Position numbers and translations under genes: made by a program
Assembly (NCBI GenBank): GCA_950295325.1
Contig: OX485803.1
Location: 67,657,554-67,721,553, forward strand
DNA from: Polytrichum commune
Taxonomy: Eukaryota; Streptophyta; Polytrichopsida; Polytrichales; Polytrichaceae
DNA: 64,000 bases
Direction: 5' to 3'
The notes under the pieces: generated by a model
Database searches by the model: none
Seen by the model: only the letters and a program-made list of their open reading frames with translations
Told to the model about the DNA's origin: nothing
Part shown: positions 44,150 to 56,812 of the stretch, piece after piece
How the letters are laid out: every line of letters begins with the position of its first letter
Position numbering within the stretch: the first letter of the stretch is position 1

Positions 44150-44535
44150 CAATCCCCAAGTTGGAAATGTCTAATTCCAATTAATTAATTCATCCATTCT
44201 TCTAGTTGGAATTGTTTAATTCCAATTTGATTGATTCATCCAATCTTCTAGTTGGACCTAGTTAGATTTATTCATCCATTCTTCTAGTTGGCACTGTCTA
44301 ATTCCAACTAAATTGATTCATTGAGAGTTGTCTAGCTCCAATAAATAACATCCATCCGCTGGGAGTTGTCTAACTCCAACACAAATATCTTCCAAAGGGA
44401 GGTGTCTAATTCCCAGTTGGAGTTGTCTAACTCCAATGTGAAGATCTTCGATTAGGAGATATCTAATTACCGTGCACAAATCCTTCATGGGTTGTTTGAC
44501 CCATTTCTTCCTTTGGAGTTGTCTGATTCCAAACA
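44150..44535. repeat. Array of about ten short palindromic units (GGAGTTGTCTAACTCC type)
   Basis: Units containing GGA(A/G)TTGTCTAA(T/C)TCC occur near 44156, 44205, 44290, 44327, 44360, 44398, 44418, 44456 and 44514, with a broken one near 44250. Spacing is roughly 20-85 bp and most often 35-50. Each unit is itself a small inverted repeat. Spacers share CATCCAT/TTCTTC-type sequence. Confidence 0.8.
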
Positions 44536-44725
44536 CCATCTACTCACATGCTAAGTATAGCAAAGTATGGTTAGTTTTTTCTTTCTTGCATAATCCAACA
44601 TTAATTCTTTTAACTCATGTATATCACAATTTATATAGCCAATGATGGGTTTGCATGAACAATGAGTGCCCAAGATTTGATTGGGGGCCAATGATCACAA
44701 TGACGGCCCAAGATGTGCATGAGGG

Positions 44726-44951
44726 CTATGATCGGGGAGAGCCGGCAGTTAGTTACACTTGAACCGGTTGAGTTTGAGAAATAACCAGTTGAAGTTCAAG
44801 ACTACAAGAAAATTACCGATCATTTTAGAGGAATTTATAGAATGTACCCCAATTTAATTAAGGAAAATTGAAGGATGTCAACATGTAACCGGTTGGACTT
44901 GCAAACACTAGGATCTCAACCGATTATGCCCAAAAATCTCCCCGATCGCTG
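44726..44951. mobile_element. hAT-type MITE family B, copy 2 (226 bp)
   Basis: It is the same element as at 33874-34099 with about 90% identity by eye. The 8-bp target duplication CATGAGGG is at 44718-44725 and 44952-44959. The right end reads CAGCGATCGGGGAGA when inverted. Confidence 0.93.
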
Positions 44952-44959
44952 CATGAGGG

Positions 44960-47842
44960 CCTATTAGTGAAGAATATCCCAATTGGAATATGTCATGATG
45001 TGGAGATATCACGTAATTACACGTGATTAATTAATCAAGTATCATTAATCAGGCCCCATACCTTTGTCTGTTGGTCTCATTAGTTGTAGGTGATCATGTG
45101 AGTATCATTAATTGTTGACGGCAGGTAATCATTAAACCAAATCTACCTCTATTCTGTTACTGTGGTCACTCTTCGGCACATTTAACTTAGGTAGTTATCT
45201 CCCATTCTTTTTGGTATTAATTTCTGTTCATTTATGTGTTGTTTTCTCCTCCTCTTCTTCTCTTAGTTGTCGGGCACTCCTCTTATTGTAGTAGTTGGAC
45301 ACTAAGGTAGAGGGTGCTAAAACCAACACCTCACCCAAAAACAACATCTATAAATGCCTCCCAATCACCAACACTCTGTTACTTTGAAGCGTGGTGTAGG
45401 AGTGTATGGGCCCACGGAGTGACGTTTTTAGGTGCCATTAGTGGTGCCACCTCATAGCGACCTCCACTACCTTCATGTAGGATAGGTAACGGGCTTCATT
45501 CTATCTCGGGTTGGTTTAAGGTGGGTTTATGGTGGCTTGTCAATGCCTATTCTAGCCATTCTATACATTGCATGGGGGGGGGGGGGTATAGCCATTCTAT
45601 TCACAAAGTCACGAAGGTAGGCCCACAAAACACAAAGGGGGGTTGGTGCCCAGGATGCAAGGTGATGGTTTTACAAGCGAACTACGTGGGATCATGGATG
45701 TGGCCATGTGGCTTTGTGCACTGCTACTAGTTAGTCTTTGATCTAGCTTGGGTCCAATACCCAACTATGTTGTGTTGATTCTAGGCAATGAAGGTGGTGG
45801 TCTTCATCATATCCAAGGTCGTCATACATGGGGCCTATATATTGGTGTAAGGAAGCTTGTGGTTTTGACTTTGACTATTCGTCAAATATCTAATTGAGGT
45901 TTAAAATGGTTTTTCTTTCTTTACACCCGTGTTTAGAGAAAAGGCAAATATGAATTTATTTTTTAAAATATCAACCATGTAGCTATATGTATGTGCAATA
46001 GCTTAAAGTGTTGGTTTAAGCACCCTCTACCTTATATCTTACCTCGCATTTGGTGGACGCTCCTTAATGCTTCCTAAATCTTTCTAAATTTGGTGCTTTG
46101 TGGGTGATGCTCCTCATTTGGAATTCTTGGTGAACACTAAACCTTGGGAGCACTTTTGTGTGGGTTGTTGGTTTGTGGAATCTAGTTTGAGTAGTTGGTT
46201 TGTTGGATTGGGGGTTGTGGGAAACATGGCTAGGAGGGTAAATGCAAAAGTACATGTTGAGTTGTTGGAGCATGACATGCACTAATACCTCCGAAGTTTG
46301 TGGAGCTTGAAGCATTCACACTAAGATCTCCCAACTTGGGAGTAGCTAAGCATGGTGTTCTCACTCAGAGCAACAAACATGCATTGGCACATATGGATGG
46401 GGGAGAGGCTAGAATTCCAAGCACTTCAATTAGCACTTAATGATATGCATGTGATTTGGGGGGTACTTTGGATCCCCATGGAGATTTTTGTAGAGTTGCA
46501 ATTCATAATTAACAACTAGTGGCCATCTATGACCAAGAGACTCTTGAGGGGGGTCTCACCAAGATCAATGAACTAGTCATTATCTAACCTAACTTTGAGG
46601 GAGTTGTTGCAGTTGAGGGATGTGCTTATGATGAGCTATTTCAACATGAATGTGATATGTAGGACCAATCCCACAGAGCAGTTAGCATTTTGGTACATCC
46701 CTGCATAGAGGGGAGTGCACCGAGGACAATAATCTTGATGTTTTTCAAGTGAAAATAGTGGTTCTATAGGAACATGTTGTAAATAATAGTTTCCGGACTT
46801 GGTTGTTTATGCCATGTGTGATGTTTCACTTGTAGGTAGACCCTTGCATGTGTTTAAATGGATAGTTGTGCATTGTGTTTGAGAATACAAACATGTTTTG
46901 AATTTTTGGACTTGTTGTGGTTGTGAATGAATGTATTTGAACATCAAATGCAACAATATGAGCAAATTTTGTGTTTGTGAACATACAAGCATTTTGAAGC
47001 ACTTATGATTTTGAAGAGTTTTTTGTCAATCCTTTAGCTATAGGTATCATTGTAGTGTGTGGTGTACAATTTGAAACCTTGGTTATGGAATGTTTGGTTG
47101 GTGTCAGAGTTTTGTTTAATAATGGGAAGTAGGAGATGTGATTACTTTAATAGTGTTTGTTTTCATTGTTATTATGACTTTGAATGTGTTGCACTAAATT
47201 ATAAATCACAACTTTTCACATAATTCTACAATTATCATATACTACTGAAAACACCACTATCCTAAGAAATTAACATACCATAGGGATCATAAAATTGTGA
47301 GTATTGCAAAATTAGATAATGCTAGGGCCCAAGAAATTCTTGCAACCCAACATAATACCCCCTAAATAAAGACCCCTTATTTTCATGTATCTCAAATCAA
47401 AAACAGTGGGGTAACACCCCCATGAGGAAACCGTAAGAAGTTATGCTAAGACTATTCATGAGTGATGCCCATGTAATGTAGACTCAAGTTGAATCTATCA
47501 AAGATACATCCACAATGATGATCCGATGGTATAAAAATTCATTGTTGATCTAGTAATAAGGTTGAAAACTACCCTGGCCAATTGGGTAGATCAAATGCGT
47601 TGATCAAAAGTAGAAAGAGAACAACTTCACAAGGCTAAATAATCACAGGTTGAACATGGAACTTTGTGGATTATATGCGTTGTAGTTAGCAATCTCAGGT
47701 GTTGAATCTCCAAGTTTCTACAAGGTAGGTAAGAAACAATAAACTAAAAAAATTGTGGTTTTCAAGGCATGTGTCTCCAAAGAGATGTTGTGTTGCACAC
47801 ACTTCATTACTTGTGAGTGTTTTTCACACTTTCATAAGTATC
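44960..47842. other. Intergenic, no gene recognised
   Basis: A 13-base G run is at 45574-45586. Frames at 45521-45730 and 46064-46315 show no domain. The sequence near 46320-46720 looks like decayed coding sequence but matches nothing I recognise. Confidence 0.4.
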
Positions 47843-48281
47843 ACTCATGACACTCGACATTTCAGTCTGCTTACTAATATCTTGGCATGAGTATGTCCAA
47901 TATTGTTAAGAGGTGTATGCCTATGTTACACAATGGTCTAAAAGTAGACTAAAGTGCACACAAATGACAATTGACATCAATATGCTCAAGAATATCTTCC
48001 TCTTACATACTAAAACGTAAACACATGACACTTGCCATTGGTATGCTCGATATTATCTTCCCTTTTGCATAGTGAAACGCAAAACCGTCATCTCAAGTAT
48101 CCCAATGTGCTACGCTAAATCTCATAATGTAAAATAGTTTTCACTTAGAGTTACTTATATTGACAAATAGTACCATATTAACAAATAGTACCGTATTAGA
48201 CATGACACTTTGAGACCTCTGGGCATCTAGATTAGTGCACATTAGTGCACTTTGCAAACAGTGCAAATGACACTAAATACC
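47843..48281 (+). mobile_element. TIR MITE family A, copy 2 (left end degraded)
   Basis: It aligns with copies 1 and 3 from CATGACACTCG to the right end ATGACACTAAATACC. It includes the landmark CCTATGTTACACAATGGTC and a local duplication of ACAAATAGTACC. The left terminal repeat is not clear. Confidence 0.75.
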
Positions 48282-48573
48282 ATACACGGTGTATGCCTTT
48301 TCTGCGCTACTTTCGGAAGGCCTAATTACATTTAACTTAGCCTTCTACTATTTTACTTCACTGCAGTAAGATCAAGCTTCTACCTGTAACAGTTCATGTT
48401 TACATCATGTAACCTTGACGACAGTAACTCTTGACTGACTCTTTATTCATAGTAACAACTCACTGCTTATTTCTATACACAATGCATTCGACAGAGAGTC
48501 TTCACATCACCCTTTCAACATCTCTGTCAACTTTCGAAAACAGTGGTTTTGCTCAGGCAAAGGACTTACCGAT

Positions 48574-50388
48574 TCAGAATCGAACTGCGCTCTGAAAATT
48601 GGGTTCAAATGTGAACGACAGTGGGTTGAGGCTATGGAACATCTCCCCTCCCTTGGATTTCACAATAGGGGGAAGAGGTTCCACCAGGCCGGCGTTGTGG
48701 ATGTCATACACCTTGCCCGTGTGCTCGATCGTGTTAAACACACACAACTTTCCAGCTCCGAACCCGGCGCATGCATACTCAGGGTAAAGTAGTAACCCTC
48801 GGCCGCCAGTCCTCGTCTCCTTCACCACATTCTTCCATGTGCCTCCACTTGTATGCTCAAGCTTGTGAATTCCGTGCTCCACAGTCCGACTAGCCTCTCG
48901 CTCTGAGAAGAGATAGACCTCACCATCGCACTCAACCAGTTGGGCAATTGAGAATGAGCTGGCATTTCCTGGGCAGGGTAAAGGGCACTTCCAGTCTGAC
49001 AACCATTTACCTTCCTCCACATTGTATGCCAAGACACCTTTACCAGATCCATCCTCCATAAATGCAATGCAGTAGAGGATTCCGTTGATGCAAACTCCTG
49101 TTTGATATTCGTTCAAGCTGAACTCAGGCCCAGGGAGGTCATCCGTAACCTCCCACTGGGATGTGAGAGAATCAAATACCTCAGTTTTCCTCGACAGAGT
49201 AAGTCCTTCAGTCATGCCCGCGCTTCCAGCAACTATTACTTTATATGATTTTGTTGCCGGATTGACCAACATGTGCATAAGCACCGGATTCCGCGGGAAG
49301 TTGAGAGGTGGCAGATCCCTACGGGTTTGTGTCATAGGGTTGCAGACTACCAGCTTTTCGTTGTGAGGAGAACTCGATACATTTGCACACAAGAGCCCAC
49401 CCCCTGAAGCGACCAGGTAATCCTTGAACAAATCTATGTCGGGAGATGGGAGGCATCCCAACTTCGGCAGTGGCCTCCATTTCTTCAATACCAGATCATA
49501 CCCTGACCACTGTAAAGCTCCATTTTTCACATACAAATACAATGAGGTCAGCAAACCTTCTTCACGAACAGTATCCCCTCGAGAAGAAAGAAACGCTGGA
49601 CTTTTTATCAACTCCTGGATTCCTTTGCATACTAGTTTCACTTGGAATAGATCTTCGTACTTGAGATTACTGAGCACACATCCTTGGATTTCACCTGGAA
49701 GTAACCCCCAATTGGACTCATGACCCTCACAAATACCCTTCGGGCTCTCGAGTGATTTGGTATCACCTTGCAATGTCACAGTATTATCCAGGAGGGGCTC
49801 ACGGGATTGAATGCTGACAATGGGCGCACATTCTATGTGCAGCCTCTCATCAGGCTCCTGGGTGTATTCGTAGCCAGATTCATATGACGTTTCGGAGACG
49901 TCTTGGAGATTGCTATTGAAGACCACATTGATCTCTTCCCGCTCGGAAGGTGTACAACAGGTTGCACTTTGACTTGCAGTCACTTTCAATCTGTCCGAAG
50001 CAGGTATGGAGTGAAAAACATCCCTTATCCGATTTCTGCTCCAAATATATTTGCTTTTGTTGGCTACGCCAACAAAGTGCAGCCTGCGGCAACAAAGCCC
50101 ATAAGGCCGGAACGATTGCCATTCTGTATGGATTACCGTTGTGTTCAAAATACAACACGACCGCACGAGCACACAAGCTTGAGATGGTCCTCTGGTTTCA
50201 AAACACTTGCAAGAAATGAGTCTACAATCTTGCCTTTTGAAGAATTTCAGTTTTTTTAATCCACAAATTCACCATCCGATGCATGATGCTCTTAATTTAG
50301 CATAATGAAGTCATTCTCACCCTCTATTCAATCGGGGAACCTTTGATCGTCCATATCCTGATGATGCTGAATCTCTGGTTCTCAACAT
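48574..50388 (-). CDS. F-box protein with kelch-like C-terminal propeller, paralogue 2 (two exons)
   Basis: The main exon (48574-50191) has no ATG ahead of the F-box, so an upstream exon is needed. A 68-bp first exon at 50321-50388 (MLRTRDSASSGYGRSKVPRL) ends at a G|GTGAGA donor. The acceptor ACCAG at 50192 restores the phase across a 129-bp intron, giving 561 residues. The first exon and donor match those of paralogue 1 in position, length class and phase. The F-box segment reads WGLLPGEIQGCVLSNLKY, then VKLVCKGIQELI. The propeller part reads YDLVLKKWRPLPKLG, KTEVFDSLTSQWEV and VLAYNVEEGKWLSDW. Its role as an SCF adaptor is inferred from the domain; the substrate is unknown. Confidence 0.87.
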
Positions 50389-50615
50389 GATCGAGCCTGC
50401 CGTGATGGTGTATTGATAGCACTGCACAATGAGAACTTTAATATCATTCTACAGAGGATGGATAAGCCGTCAATGGCGGTTTCAACAGTAGATTGCTAGA
50501 CAAGCATTGTATCCATTGGGAGAGTTTACAAAAACCTGTCATACGTGGAAAGAATCAACAAAACGTGAAATTTGTCTTTCTTGGAGGAGGTTATTACAAG
50601 TGATATTCAAGTGAC

Positions 50616-50834
50616 ATTTTATCATGTGCGAGGGCCTCCATGATAAAAAAAAATTCATTGAAATAGCATTTGATTGAGGGCCCGCTCACATATGACTTCA
50701 CACTCACACTATACTTGAGGGTCCGTGACCACACCACATGATTTTGGAGGTGTCTTGGGAAAGCCTTTGGACACTTTCTTTTGGGCTCTCACAATTTCAT
50801 GGTCACGGCTCTTGGCTCGTGTGTGAAGTGGCCC
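50616..50834. mobile_element. Family C (Harbinger-like) MITE, right-end fragment
   Basis: It matches the right 210 bp of the element at 35582-36081, from TCATGTGCGAGGGCCTCC to the end GTGTGAAGTGGCCC, followed by TAG. Shared landmarks are TTTTGGAGGTGTCTTGGG and TCACGGCTCTTGGCTCGTG. The left half is absent. It lies just upstream of F-box paralogue 2, as the full copy lies upstream of paralogue 1. Confidence 0.8.
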
Positions 50835-51792
50835 TAGTACAGTTGATATACTACGGGAGCAGAGGGATTCTCCAATTTCTGAGAATTTGGTTCACTTTCT
50901 CTCTCTGACAAGAATTTCAGGTTTGCACATTGAGGGATTAGATGCAAATTCAGGTTGCTCTTCTAATTCGACCTTAAGTCGACGAGGTTACAAAACCGAG
51001 CACACTAAAAAGGTTCTCTAATATCATAGGGGGACGCTTAAAAAGGTTGACAACGAGGAAACAAACATTCAGTCACCTCCAACAGAGGAGATTGGCCTAC
51101 CTCCTGTAGATTGCAGGATGGCCTATGTGGCGATTTGCAAGACTTCGTGCCTGCTCCTTTGTTGCTGCGAATCCTGCCACACATGATCGAGCAGGAATGT
51201 GATTAGTTTTGCAACGCCGACTTTTAGAATCTGTCTAGATTGAGAGCTCCGGTTATTGTAGCATCACATGCACCTCAGAATTAGATAGGGGATCCTCTCA
51301 TAATTAAGCTAAATGGCTCCTTTATTGCAGTCCTAGTGCGAAATTTGCTGCTAAACTCTTCTTAAATTGAGCCCCACGAAAGACACACAGAAACTACTTG
51401 CAATTTACTCTGCCACCAATACAATCTAAAAATAAACAGTTGCTAGAAAGTCTATTCAGTGCCTCGCTGAGTTGCCAACTACATAAAAGCGTGTCTTCTA
51501 GAAGAATAGAGGTTTCCGGCAACACTGCCACACTCAGATGCTGCACAAAGTTGGTAAATTGGTGTCCAAACCCGACTCCTTAGCTTCGGCGGGCTGCTCG
51601 AATACATGATGATGCCGACAGATTTGGTAGTCTGTACAGCGAATTGGAGTACCATCAATGCCAATTTTGTAAAACAGTGGGGGCGGAAAGTCTGCATATG
51701 ATTACAGCACCACAGTAGATATTGGCGGATTGTCTTTCAGGCTACTTCACACACAAGACTGAAGGCCCATGGCTATTACAATCTAAGGGCTC
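50835..51792. other. Intergenic, no gene recognised
   Basis: Short open frames only (51398-51583 and its antisense). No domain is seen. Confidence 0.4.
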
Positions 51793-51795
51793 TCA

Positions 51796-52267
51796 GGGCT
51801 GCTTCACACCTAGAGGCCGCGCCAATTCGTTGTGTAAGAGGCTTGAAATCCTCACTTCTGATTGGTCAAAAGGCTGAATTCGGCCCCCACCCCTTTATAC
51901 CTAGAGGCCGGGCTGATTTGGTGGTATAAATTTTTTTAATCAAAAAATGCATGGTATGACACAACCCAAGCTCATTGAATTGGGTGCACCCAAAATGGAA
52001 GGCCAATTCTTGGCCTAGGGGCCAATGTCATATTTCAATAATTTTTTTTTTAATAAAGTATGATTTTTTTAGCGAACCATGTCCATTGGTTTATGTGGAA
52101 ATTTGAACAACTCTATGCTAGATTATGCTAGATCCGTTGGATTATGCTAGATGTATGAATCGGTCTAGCTTCTTGGCCATAAGGCCTTTACATATGGGAA
52201 AATTGGTCCCCATTATAATCTTATTATGATGTGTAGTTGAGGCCGGCCTCTAGCTGTAAAGCCGCCC
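51796..52267. mobile_element. PIF/Harbinger-like MITE family D (472 bp)
   Basis: The left end is GGGCTGCTTCACACCTAGAG and the inverted right end is GGGCGGCTTTACAGCTAGAG. The flanks carry a 3-bp TCA duplication (51793-51795 and 52268-52270). The subterminal ACCTAGAGGCCG motif is repeated inside near 51900. The structure and TNA-type duplication suggest PIF/Harbinger. Confidence 0.82.
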
Positions 52268-55200
52268 TCATTATCAAAAAGGTGGAGACCGTCCAAGTTC
52301 ACTTTGCACTAGAAGGTGAAGGCCTAAAAGTCCAAAGAAAAATTCATGGATGAAAAGTCTAGTACATGCAATCTTACATGACAAACTATGAATAAGTTTT
52401 TATGGTTTGCCAGAGTTTGTAAATTTCGGCAAACCCTGATAGTTAAATAGTTGTCATTGGCTGTCAAAGTTATTTGAAATTTTTTTTAACAATGAATTTT
52501 CCAAGAAAAATACAATAATTATGATATTTAAGTTACCAATTCTAATTGTCTTGCTCGATACTAATTGTAAATCGTGGTATTGTGTCACTAACACTGAATG
52601 CTAAATCAACATTATTTGTCATTCCTTTTCATTTTTTGGGGGAATTATAGATGTACAATGTTGCAATTATTATCACTTACCAAGCAATCTTTCATCCAAA
52701 TTTCAATCATCCATGATAATGTTTGATCACAAGTTGCTACTAAAAAAAGGTAGGATTTTGGTCAGTGGATGAACTCATCCATCATCCATGAGAGTATTTG
52801 TTCACTTATACATTACAAAATGTCATCCAAATATTGATACTAAATATCTTATTTAATGTAGTTAAAAACATGACAGAGGGTCATCTTTCCCAACTACCTA
52901 TAATTCCAAGTTTCTGGAGATTGCAAGTATGTAAATTTGTAGTATATTTTTTTGAGTTGAATTAATTTCATAATTAGTTCTTCTCAATGATAGGCTTCTT
53001 GCAAGATGGCAGTGCTTCTGAAATCCAACAATAGAGCCAAAAAAAATTCTTGGATGACATAGAATCAACCTTGATTCAGATTACATGGATCCTCATTAGC
53101 ACGTAAGAATTCTAACATTTTTCAATTATGTTATGGTACGAATTCAATTGTAATTAGATCCCAAATGCCACCAAAATTTGAAGGTAGTGGACATGTGACT
53201 ATGAGAAGAAAAGTGGAAGAAACTACTACTAAAGAAAAGTACCATGTCAAAATAAAAAGAGGTAAGACATCAATTTCAAAAATAAAAATAAACACCTAAG
53301 AAAAAGACAAAGAATAATGCAATTGAAATGGATGATTCAGAATGTGGAAAAGATGTTCATATTAAATGACAAAATTATGAAATCGAAACCCTCATTGAAA
53401 TCCCCAATGACATGAATTTTTTTATATAAAATCAACAGTAAAAAAAGGTATGCAGTAGTTTATTTTGGAATAACGATGTATAAATGTATAAGGTTAAATT
53501 TAAATTTCACCGTTGTGGACTTTTGAAAAGACCTTAGTCTTTCATCTGTTGCCATGGGATTCATTTCCACCTACGATGTACTTAATGCTTAAGACATTAG
53601 CAAGGAATCAAACTTTAGACCTTATAGCTTGAGGCCAACACCTTTGCAACAACTTAGACTTCTGAGTCAAATCTCTCAAAGTGATAGAATTTGAGACGTA
53701 ATGTATTTATTCTAATGTTATCTTACATTAAATTTTAGTAATTTAATGTGGACTTGAATGAATGTTTGGATTAAGTATTTTACTTGTACAATTTCAAGTT
53801 TGGTAATTTTCAAAAGACATGGCTAGCTTGTAAAAAGAAATACAAAACAACTTTTGATTGAGTACAAAAACAATAAATGTCAAAATTATATTTTTAATCA
53901 AGATAGAGGTAAATGTTAACACTATGAGCTAGATAGATGAACATGTGAAATGGATAATGTATAAGTATGGTCAATCAAATGTCAACGAGTACTCAAGAGG
54001 ATGATCAACAACAAACCAATCAAGACTCATAACATAATTTACTTAAGGGGAGTTCACCTCCAAGTACTATAAAAGACAAAAAAATATTCAAGACAATTAT
54101 GATAGATAATTGGAATAATTAGCGAAGAAATAATCTTATTTTATAGTATTTTTTCAAGCTATACAAATTTATTCAAGAATATAGATGTTTATATGAGAGC
54201 ATTAATACATAAATTGTAGTCAGTCACTCGCTCATATAAGATGTAATGTCCATATTATGATTATTTATGTTTGATTTTTTAAGAGTTTCATTTGTCATAA
54301 AGATTTGGCTATTGTTTCGTGCATTTTTATAGCCTCTAGCAATAGCTCTTTACCTCTTAATGTTTTTAATATAAAAAGATCTTATTTTCTTTATCACCCT
54401 CCTCATATCTATATAGACTGTTTTTTGTACTATTGATGTCTCTTACTTCACCTATTTTTAAATTCAACTTTCATTTCGTGTCCTTATCTCAATGACTTAT
54501 TCTCTGTAATTCTTTGTAGTTCTCTATGTTATTCTTTGTAATTTTCTCTATGCTTCTTTTGTCCATTCTCTATCCAACTTATCCTTGCTAATTGTACACA
54601 TATTATATAACAACTATATCATGCATATGTCGCAAAGGTACATCAACATTTCTCATAATAATTATTCATCTTCCCTTTAGAATCTTGAAAATACTTCTAC
54701 ACACATGTAAGTAGAAGAATTAATAAAATTCCAATTAGTTTTATAACCTTCTAGACTTGCTAGACAACCTTTGAATTGGTTGTAAATCCGTAGTTGCACT
54801 AGATATGTACACTCTCTTGTCAACTTACAAGGTAAGAATTACATTTTATGCAATCTCTTATAACTTTTGTTAGTTCAAATAATGTCCAATCGTGCATGTT
54901 TTATATCCTTTCGGATTCATAATTCCATTGTACATATTTTTTTTGCCAACAATATCTCATAGTAAAGCCGAACGAAATGACTTTCGACAGTAATAATCTT
55001 CTCCCCCAATTACAAGTGCAAATATTGGAACGCGAGATCCATCAATAATATGAAGAATCCCATGAAGTGCCTCAATTTTTATGCTAAAATCCTAAACCAA
55101 ATTAGACTTGGAAAGTGCACAAAAATGCGTTGCAAATGAACTCTCACCAATCTACAAAAAATTCTCACAATTTCTAGATGTATTTTCTACCATCCACTGT

Positions 55201-56620
55201 ACTTCTTGTATGGTAAACAATGTTTTTGCAGTCCTAAGCCTTTACAATGAATTGCAACTCTACTCTCCATTGAAATTGCTTTTATAAAGGAATTCAATAA
55301 TATTCTATTGCTTTACCCTACATTTCTCTCAAATGCCCACACACTATGATCGTTCATTGTCATGCTCTCAAAGAAAAGGCTAAAAATTAGGACATTCTCC
55401 CATGCTCCAATGAGTGCCAATGCTTGCATATCAAGCACATGTTGCACAATCATGCATGTGCAAACATCAATATAAAACCTTCCTTCTTCTCTCAAGATGG
55501 TCCATCATGCTCTTCTTTCCTTCTTCACCAATGTAAAACTCAAAAAGAGTTATATATATATATATATAAAGTGGGATAGGGCTGCCTCTCTTTTTTCACC
55601 AATAAAATATACAATGGTCCCTCAACATTGTCCGTTCTCACTTCACAATATGCTTGAGGGCCCGTGACCACAGAAAACGCGGTAATGTGAAGTCAGTCGC
55701 CATACATTGTTTTAAAAAAAAAACTCAGTCGCCATAATGATAGCTGCCACACAAATTTGAAAAATCTAAACAATGGTCACTACTGTAAAGACACAACTGG
55801 AAATGGTGACTGAGAATCGGTAACTTGCAGCCATCTTGCCAGTACAGACATGCTCGGCTGCTCGGCTGATTTCTGACCCTTGTACAATGCAACTGCTCAA
55901 ATACCCCTTCAATTTCTTTTGTTAATCGTTTCTAGACTCGTCGGCATGTTCATTGCAGTAGATGTGTTCGTATCCGATCTCGGTCACGGCTTGTCTCCTT
56001 AGGGTTGTGAGTACAGGCGATTGGATCGGCGTCCACCCTTGTGTTAGAACTCGACGTTTTTGCTGTGGTTTTGCCTGTTTCTTCTGGACCTTCGAAGTTT
56101 AGTATCTTAGGTGGTTGATTAGCTCTTTCCCTTTTTCAGCTAGACTGGCGCTTATGGGTAAATTTGTGATCCGCGCAACTGGACATTTTGGCCACGGGCG
56201 AAGTCAGAGATCAACGTACAACAGAGCTTGTGGGCATTCTCGGAGCGCGTTTGATGAATAGAGGAGATCGACACATCGAGTGCCCATCAACAGAAAGGAG
56301 AGAACTCCATCAGGAGCCGATATTTTTCTAGTGACTGGAGTTAGACCGACGTAGACGACTCACCCAAACTCCTAGATTGTCACTAGAGAATAGCACATAT
56401 GCCTGATCTCTGCATCCGCATCCAGAATGGGAAAGTGGCCTCTGTCTGGTTTGCAGATGCAGATGCATGAGAGACTGCCACTCATGCCGAACATTCTGGG
56501 CCTTCTGGAACTCAGTACTGTAGCAGGCGGAGAATTACGAAACCCTATCTACCATGTAGCTACGAAAGGCCTGCAGCCTACCCTGACACCTTGTCTTATC
56601 TGGCCACTCAGCATAATGAT

Positions 56621-56666
56621 TGTTAACTTATATAGATAGCAACTGTTAACTTATATAGATAGCAAC
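56621..56666. repeat. Two-copy 23-bp direct repeat
   Basis: TGTTAACTTATATAGATAGC plus AAC occurs twice, head to tail, at 56621 and 56644. Confidence 0.95.
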
Positions 56667-56755
56667 CTCCCTGCATAAGTTGATGTTATGCAGGGAGGAC
56701 GTCCCACCCTGCTTCATTTTTCATCCGTTTGCTATGATATGCGGGACCACTGGGA

Positions 56756-56812
56756 CCTGCACCTGCATCCGCATAACGGATGATAAAGTAAAGATGCAGA
56801 TGCAGGTGCAGG
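56756..56812. other. Perfect 14-bp inverted repeat
   Basis: CCTGCACCTGCATC (56756-56769) is the exact inverse of GATGCAGGTGCAGG (56799-56812), with a 29-nt loop. Related CAGATGCAGATGCA strings lie near 56454, so it may be a decayed transposon end or a transcript hairpin. Confidence 0.7.

Noticed and set aside
51600-51690. Possible C/D snoRNA starting at ATGATGA near 51607
   Set aside because: No D box with a terminal stem and no rRNA antisense stretch were found.
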